Position numbers and translations under genes: made by a program
Part shown: positions 58,675-64,000 of the stretch, piece after piece
How positions within the stretch are numbered: the first letter of the stretch is position 1
Layout of the letters: the number at the start of each line of letters is the position of its first letter
Assembly: GCF_018812025.1 (NCBI RefSeq)
Contig: NC_063045.1
Span: 61,936,339-62,000,338, forward strand
DNA: 64,000 nucleotides
Origin: Megalobrama amblycephala
Taxonomy: Eukaryota > Chordata > Actinopteri > Cypriniformes > Xenocyprididae
Reading direction: 5' to 3'
Notes under the pieces: model-generated
Told to the model about the DNA's origin: nothing
Seen by the model: only the letters and a program-made list of their open reading frames with translations
Database searches by the model: none

Positions 58675-61330
58675 ACACAAAAAAAGTCTTGGGTTATTTT
58701 TTCTACACAAGTCCTGGGTTATTTTGGGTTTATTTTGGGTTATTTTGGCTTTTTGGGTTATTTTATTTGGGATGTTTTCCAATGTTTGGGTAGTTTTTGT
58801 GTTACCCAGATCCTGGGTCAGACGTAACAACCCAATGTTTGGGTAGTTTTTGTGTTACCCAGACGCAACAACCCAGAGTTTGGGTAGTTTTTGTGTTACC
58901 CAGATCCTGGGTCAGACGTAACAACCCAGTGTTTGGGTAGTTTTTGTGTTACCCAGACGTAACAACCCAGTGTTTGGGTAGTTTTTGTGTTACCCAGACG
59001 TAACAACTCAGTGTTTGGGTAGTTTTTGTTTTACCCAGATCCTGGGTCAGATGTAACAACCCGGTGTTTGGGTAGTTTTTGTGTTACCCAGATCCTGGGT
59101 CAGACGTAACAACCCAGCGTTTGGGTAGTTTTTGTGTTACCCTGATTCTGGGTCAGACGTAACAACCCAGCGTTTGGGTAGTTTTTGTGTTACCCAGACG
59201 TAACAACCCAGAGTTTGGGTAGTTTTTGTGTTACCCAGCCGTAACAACCCAGAGTTTGGGTAGTTTTTGTGTTACCCAGATCCTGGGTCAGACGTAACAA
59301 CCCAGTGTTTGGGTAGTTTTTGTGTTACCCAGACGTAACAACCCAGAGTTTGGGTAGTTTTTGTGTTACCCAGATCCTGGGTCAGACGTAACAACCCAGT
59401 GTTTGGGTAGTTTTTGTGTTACCCAGATGTAACAACCCAGTGTTTGGGTAGTTTTTGTGTTACCCAGACGTAACAACTCAGTGTTTGGGTAGTTTTTGTG
59501 TTACCCTGATTCTGGGTCAGACGTAACAACCCAGCGTTTGGGTAGTTTTTGTTTTACCCAGACGTAACAACCCAGTGTTTGGGTAGTTTTTGTGTTACCC
59601 AGACGTAACAACCCAGAGTTTGGGTAGTTTTTGTGTTACCCAGCCGTAACAACCCAGAGCTTGGGTAGTTTTTGTGTTACCCAGATCCTGGGTAGTTTTT
59701 GTGTTACCCTGAGACGTAACAACCCGTTTGGGTAGTTTTTGTTTGGTAACAACCCAGTGTTTGGGTAGTTTTTGTGTTACCCAACAACCCAGAGTTTGGG
59801 TAGTTTTTGTGTTACGTAACAACTTGGGTAGTTTTTGTGTTACAGTAACAACTCAGTTTGGGTAGTTTTTGTTTTACCCAGCGTTTGGGTATTTTTGTTT
59901 TACCCAGATGTAACAACCCAGGTTTGGGTAGTTTTTGTGTTACAGACGTAACAACCAGTGTTTGGGTAGTTTTTGTGTTACAGCGTAACAACACCGTTGG
60001 GTAGTTTTTGTTTTACCAGTAACAACCCAGTGTTTGGGTAGTTTTTGTGTTACCCAGACGTGAACCCAGAGTTTGGGTAGTTTTTGTGTTACCCAGATGG
60101 GTCAGACGTAACAACCCAGTGTTTGGGTAGTTTTTGTGTTACCCAGATCCTGGGTAGTTTTTGTGTTACAGACGTAACAACCCAGTGTTTGGGTAGTTTT
60201 TGTGTTACCCAGATCCAGGGTAGTTTTTGTTTTACAGACGTAACAACCCAGCGTTTGGGTAGTTTTTGTGTTACTCTGGGTCAGATCCCCAGTGGGGTAT
60301 TTTTGTGTTACAGACGTAACAACAACCCAGTGTTTGGGTAGTTTTTGTGTTACCCAGTCCAGGTCAGACGTAACAACCCAGGTTTGTAGTTTTTGTGTTA
60401 CCCAGATCCCCAGTGGGTAGTTTTTGTTACAGACGTAACAACCCAGAGTTTGGGTAGTTTTTGTGTTACGTTTGGTAACAACCCAGTGTTTGGGTAGTTT
60501 TTGTTTACCCAGATACCCAGTGTTTGGGTATCCCAGACGTAACAACTCAGGGTAGTTTTGTGTTACAGACGTAACAACCCAGTGTTTGGGTAGTTTTTGT
60601 TTTACCCAGATCCTGGGTCAGACGTAACAACCCAGTGTTTGGGTAGTTTTTGTGTTACCCAGATCCAGGGTAGTTTTTGTGTTACAGACGTAACAACCCA
60701 GTGTTTGGGTAGTTTTTGTGTTACAGACCAGATCCAGTGTTTGGGTAGTTTTTGTGTTACCCAGACGTAACAACCCAGTGTTTGGGTAGTTTTTGTTACC
60801 CAGACCTGTAACGTAACAACCCAGTGTTTGGGTAGTTTTTGTGTTACCCAGATCCAGGGTCAGACGTAACAACCCAGCGTTTGGGTAGTTTTTGTTTTAC
60901 CCAGATCCTGGGTCAGACGTAACAACCCAGCGTTTGGGTAGTTTTTGTGTTACCCTGATTCTGGGTCAGACGTAACAACCCAGTGTTTGGGTAGTTTTTG
61001 TGTTACCCAGATCCTGGGTCAGACGTAACAACCCAGTGTTTGGGTAGTTTTTGTGTTACCCAGATCCAGGGTCAGACGTAACAACCCAGCGTTTGGGTAG
61101 TTTTTGTGTTACCCAGATCCAGGGTCAGACGTAACAACCCAGCGTTTGGGTAGTTTTTGTGTTACCCAGATCCTGGGTCAGACGTAACAACCCAGCGTTT
61201 GGGTAGTTTTTGTTTTACCCAGATCCTGGGTCAGATGTAACACCCCAGCGTTTGGGTAGTTTTTATGTTACCCAGATCCTGGGTCAGACATAATAACCCA
61301 GGGGATGAGTTATTTATCTTGGGCTTTTTG
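58675..61330. repeat. 2.6-kb array of 53- and 41-bp units in an inverted-repeat element
   Basis: The long unit is GTTTGGGTAGTTTTTGTGTT, then ACCCAGATCCTGGGTCAG, then ACGTAACAACCCAGT (53 bp). The short unit lacks ATCCTGGGTCAG (41 bp). The two are interspersed, roughly 50 in all. Units between about 59690 and 60880 carry many small deletions, while both flanks are regular. CCTGGGTTATT at 58713 and its inverse AATAACCCAGG at 61292 lie at the edges and suggest the array grew inside an element with inverted ends. Confidence 0.93.
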
Positions 61331-61842
61331 CGCCCTCTTCAGGAGAGAGCAGTGCAGCTCCGTCAAATTGGTGCATGTCTTCGGTAAAATACAGGTTTGT
61401 GTACGTTTTATTTTATTTACAAATTCGTTATTGTTCTGTATATAGTTTCATTTTATGCAAAGCAACATACAGGGGGCGATGTGAGTCACCTAAACGAGTG
61501 TCGCGTCTGTCTTTTCGCGTGATGGAAATGCCTGATTCCTTGTATAAAATTGTGGAAACAGGACAACAGAGACTGGTTGATTACACTTGAATTACTTCTA
61601 AATGTTTAATTTTTACTTCTAATATTTGTTAAATGACCGTAAATGTAGGCAATATGTATTAAAACAATATAAAATATGCTATACTATAAAATATGATCGA
61701 AAATAAAGGAATTTTCATGCAAACCCGTGGTTGTGTGGAGTATTTAAAAAAGTTTAGAGGATTTAAGTTAATCCGTAAACATTAATTCATGTATGAAGTA
61801 AAAAAAAAAAAAGAAGCTAGTATTATTAGTAAAAATGAATCA
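61331..61842. other. unique DNA, nothing recognised
   Basis: A short AT-rich stretch with a 71-codon open frame at 61375-61590 that has no recognisable feature. Confidence 0.4.
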
Positions 61843-61940
61843 ACCCATTATGCTGGGTTAAATAAACAACCCAATTTGCTGGGTAAAATTAACCCAACAG
61901 TTTTTGTCCTATATTTACCCAGCCCTTAACCCAGTGAAGC
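61843..61940. mobile_element. fragment of the TGCTGGGTT-type MITE
   Basis: The words AACCCATTATGCTGGGTT, AACAACCCAATTTGCTGGGT and CTTAACCCAG match the family at 41.6 and 55.6 kb. Confidence 0.65.
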
Positions 61941-63067
61941 GGTTCTTCAGATCCCCATGCGAACCGGAAACGTGTAGCTCATTAGTATCCAAAAACCTAT
62001 GGGCCATTAATTAGTCGCAAACAATGTTCTCCCTAAATATCGACTTCTTAATGGACACAGAGAGACTTGGTTCGTGTTCCCATTACAGTCAATGGCATTG
62101 GCCTCCGAGGGCTTTTGGAATCGGGCTTATGTCATCCTGCGATGCCCTTCAGACATTGGAGCAGGATAGTTTTTCCTCATCCTTTCCTTGTTTCTCATTA
62201 ACTATGCACAATTGTCCAGGGAGGTTTTGCTAGACTGGATAGGGTTTCTAACAATCCGATTCCTGGCGTTTTTGGAACTGCAGTATGAGCCTGGAGCATA
62301 GCACTTTTTCAAATAATAAAGTAATATATAATTTAGAGTAGAACAGAATAAGTGATGTCCAAAAATACAAGATCAGAAGAATCCAGTCCACCTGCATGTA
62401 AACCGCTGAGGGAGGGTTAAAGTCAATGTCAAACACCGCTCGAAGGGAGATATTCACAAGGAAGGAGGTCTTTGTGCCATTCCTCCGTGTCAGAAACATG
62501 GCTGCCTGTTTACTCACTCAACAATTATTCAGCGAAATCCCTTTAATGGAGTCCCCACACTCCACTGCACCAAACGGACACGTTTAAGAAGGCAAACGGC
62601 ATTGGCGTATCTGAGATACGCCACAAACACAAACTTGAAAGCATCTTCACCGTAGAGAAACCACTTTTAACTCACCATGTTGTGCCCAGAGGAAAATTCA
62701 TTTAATTAGTTCATTATAATGCAATCAAAGCATGCAGCTCTGAAAATATAGCAGAAATAGTCACTAACAAAATAATCAAAATAAATATTTATCTTACTCT
62801 TAATAGAAACAGGAACTTTGGGTAAATTGTCAATTCAAACACTTCATAAATGTAAAATGAGCACCATTCTCTCAGAATGAGGCCATGAGTGATATTTTGA
62901 TATATGCAGTTTCTCAAAATATTCACAAAGAAACATTACATTTGCATTTTGTGAAAGGGCTATAAAATGATCTATGATATAAAACAGCTTAAGTGGAGGA
63001 GATTGGGACACTTTTTCCTAGTCATATCAATGGCAAAATGTGTCCCAATCAACCTGAATTCACCCTG
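61941..63067. other. unique DNA, candidate conserved non-coding block
   Basis: The part 61960-62330 is non-repetitive with CCATTAATTAGTCGC and similar TAAT words. The rest is AT-rich and unremarkable. GATTGGGACACTTTTT near 63002 and TGTCCCAATC near 63042 form a short inverted pair. Confidence 0.35.
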
Positions 63068-63928
63068 TATGGGTCAATGACATGACGGGTCTTTTTTTTG
63101 TCCAAAAGGCCTTAATAATAATAAAAAACAAAGATATGATATCCAAAGTATGTAAGGTAGTACAACTAGATCTCTTTTATTGAATCCAAAAGGTTTTAAT
63201 TATATTTTGCTACACATAAAGGTATTTTAAAGATTTTGAAGTGTCAAAAGGTCATTCGGTTTAACCGTCCAAAAGCCAATACAGCCATTTCATTTGTGAT
63301 TAAAATATCTTAAAATGTAATAAATGTATATTTATGTATATATTTTTTATTCTGGCATGATTTTATAATATCAACATAGTGCAAAATGGTATTAAAATTA
63401 TGTGTAGAAGTCGTGAGAAAGAATAGTCATTTGGAGTAACCAATATAAAGGGACCATTCTGGATCAAGTCATGTGGTCAACGTCATGTGACAGGATGTGA
63501 CATCATTCAGACACCTGCAAAGGACCACATGGTCATGAAGCAAAGTAACTAACTCTCTTTTAACTATTTGAAAAATTCATGTTTTCTCTTGATCATATGC
63601 ATGTCCCGAAACATCAGGTCATTCGGTACAACCGTTATAAAACATGGAAAATGTTGTAATATTTTAAAAACTTGTACTATATATATTGTCCTTTTGCTAG
63701 ATATCAGCCTGTTAGCATTGTTTGAAAATATCGTCATTCGGTATAACCAAAATTTTGGTTAAACTGAATGACTTTTTTGGTGACAACTTTTGTAAAAAAT
63801 GATAAAAGCAGTGTTAATTGATTATAAAAACCACATAATCTCATTGTTAACACTTAATAAAACTTCAAAATTAATTATATATCCATTATGTTTTTTTACA
63901 TAAAACCTTAATTCGTCAATGACCCAGA
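63068..63928. mobile_element. TIR element with recurring GTCATTCGGT motif
   Basis: GGGTCAATGAC (63071-63081) and GTCAATGACCC (63915-63925) are inverted with one mismatch and mark the ends of an element of about 860 bp. Inside, GTCATTCGGTTTAACCG (63251), GTCATTTGGAGTAACC (63426), GTCATTCGGTACAACCG (63618) and GTCATTCGGTATAACC (63733) recur, with an inverted copy at 63757. The longest open frame is 64 codons, so it is non-autonomous. Confidence 0.65.
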
Positions 63929-64000
63929 TATACATAAATATATACATATCACTCATAGCCTCACTCTATATATAGCCGAGATGGGGGGACCCTAGTTGGG
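63929..64000. other. window edge, nothing recognised
   Basis: AT-rich with TATATATA words. Too short to interpret. Confidence 0.4.

Overview
The window looks like intergenic or intronic DNA from a teleost fish, most likely a cyprinid (carp, minnow or zebrafish relative). The grounds are a moderately AT-rich, CpG-poor background, long (TA)n and (CA)n microsatellites, and many non-autonomous hAT-like and Tc1/mariner-like elements of the kind that crowd cyprinid genomes. The family resemblances come from memory of such genomes; no database search was possible.

I found no convincing protein-coding exon of a host gene on either strand. The longer open frames fall in tandem arrays, where a repeat unit happens to lack stops, or in unique DNA with no recognisable domain. 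The only recognisable protein-coding remnant is a decayed Tc1-type transposase on the minus strand (about 6.48-7.78 kb), split by a nested insertion.

Layout. 0-9 kb: unique DNA alternating with hAT-like elements (2.66-3.34 and 4.23-5.18 kb), the Tc1 pseudogene, and a homeodomain-motif-rich segment at 7.9-8.9 kb. 9.1-15 kb: TA-repeat clusters with a hAT-like element (9.79-10.87), a mariner-type MITE (10.95-11.30), and two more hAT-like elements (12.57-13.69 and 13.78-14.39), the last with a perfect 8-bp target duplication. 16.1-18.5 kb: a 163-bp satellite array. 21.2-22.4 kb: a terminal-inverted-repeat (TIR) element filled with a CpG-rich 41-bp minisatellite. 24.1-24.8 kb: a long foldback repeat. 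28.3-30.8 kb: about 50 copies of a 51-bp unit. 33.5-34.3 kb: a TIR element with an internal degenerate array and a nested insertion. 36-40.2 kb: a foldback element, an unassigned inverted pair, a hAT-like element and two tRNA-like SINE copies. 41.6-42.2 kb: a hairpin MITE followed by a 23-bp array made of its terminal motif. 44-50.5 kb: mobile-element fragments and five long TA tracts. 52.2-54 kb: a composite direct/inverted repeat. 55.5-56.8 kb: nested elements. 58.7-61.3 kb: a 2.6-kb array of 53- and 41-bp units. 63.1-63.9 kb: a TIR element carrying a recurring internal motif.

Between the repeats lie blocks of ordinary-complexity, more GC-rich DNA with clusters of TAAT cores and similar motifs. 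They look like vertebrate conserved non-coding DNA around a developmental gene, but conservation cannot be seen from one sequence and the gene is not in the window.

The most notable pattern is that several inverted-repeat elements here carry internal tandem arrays or have one beside them (21.2, 33.5, 41.6 and 58.7 kb), as if such elements seed minisatellites. I did not find anything I can defend as a new gene system.
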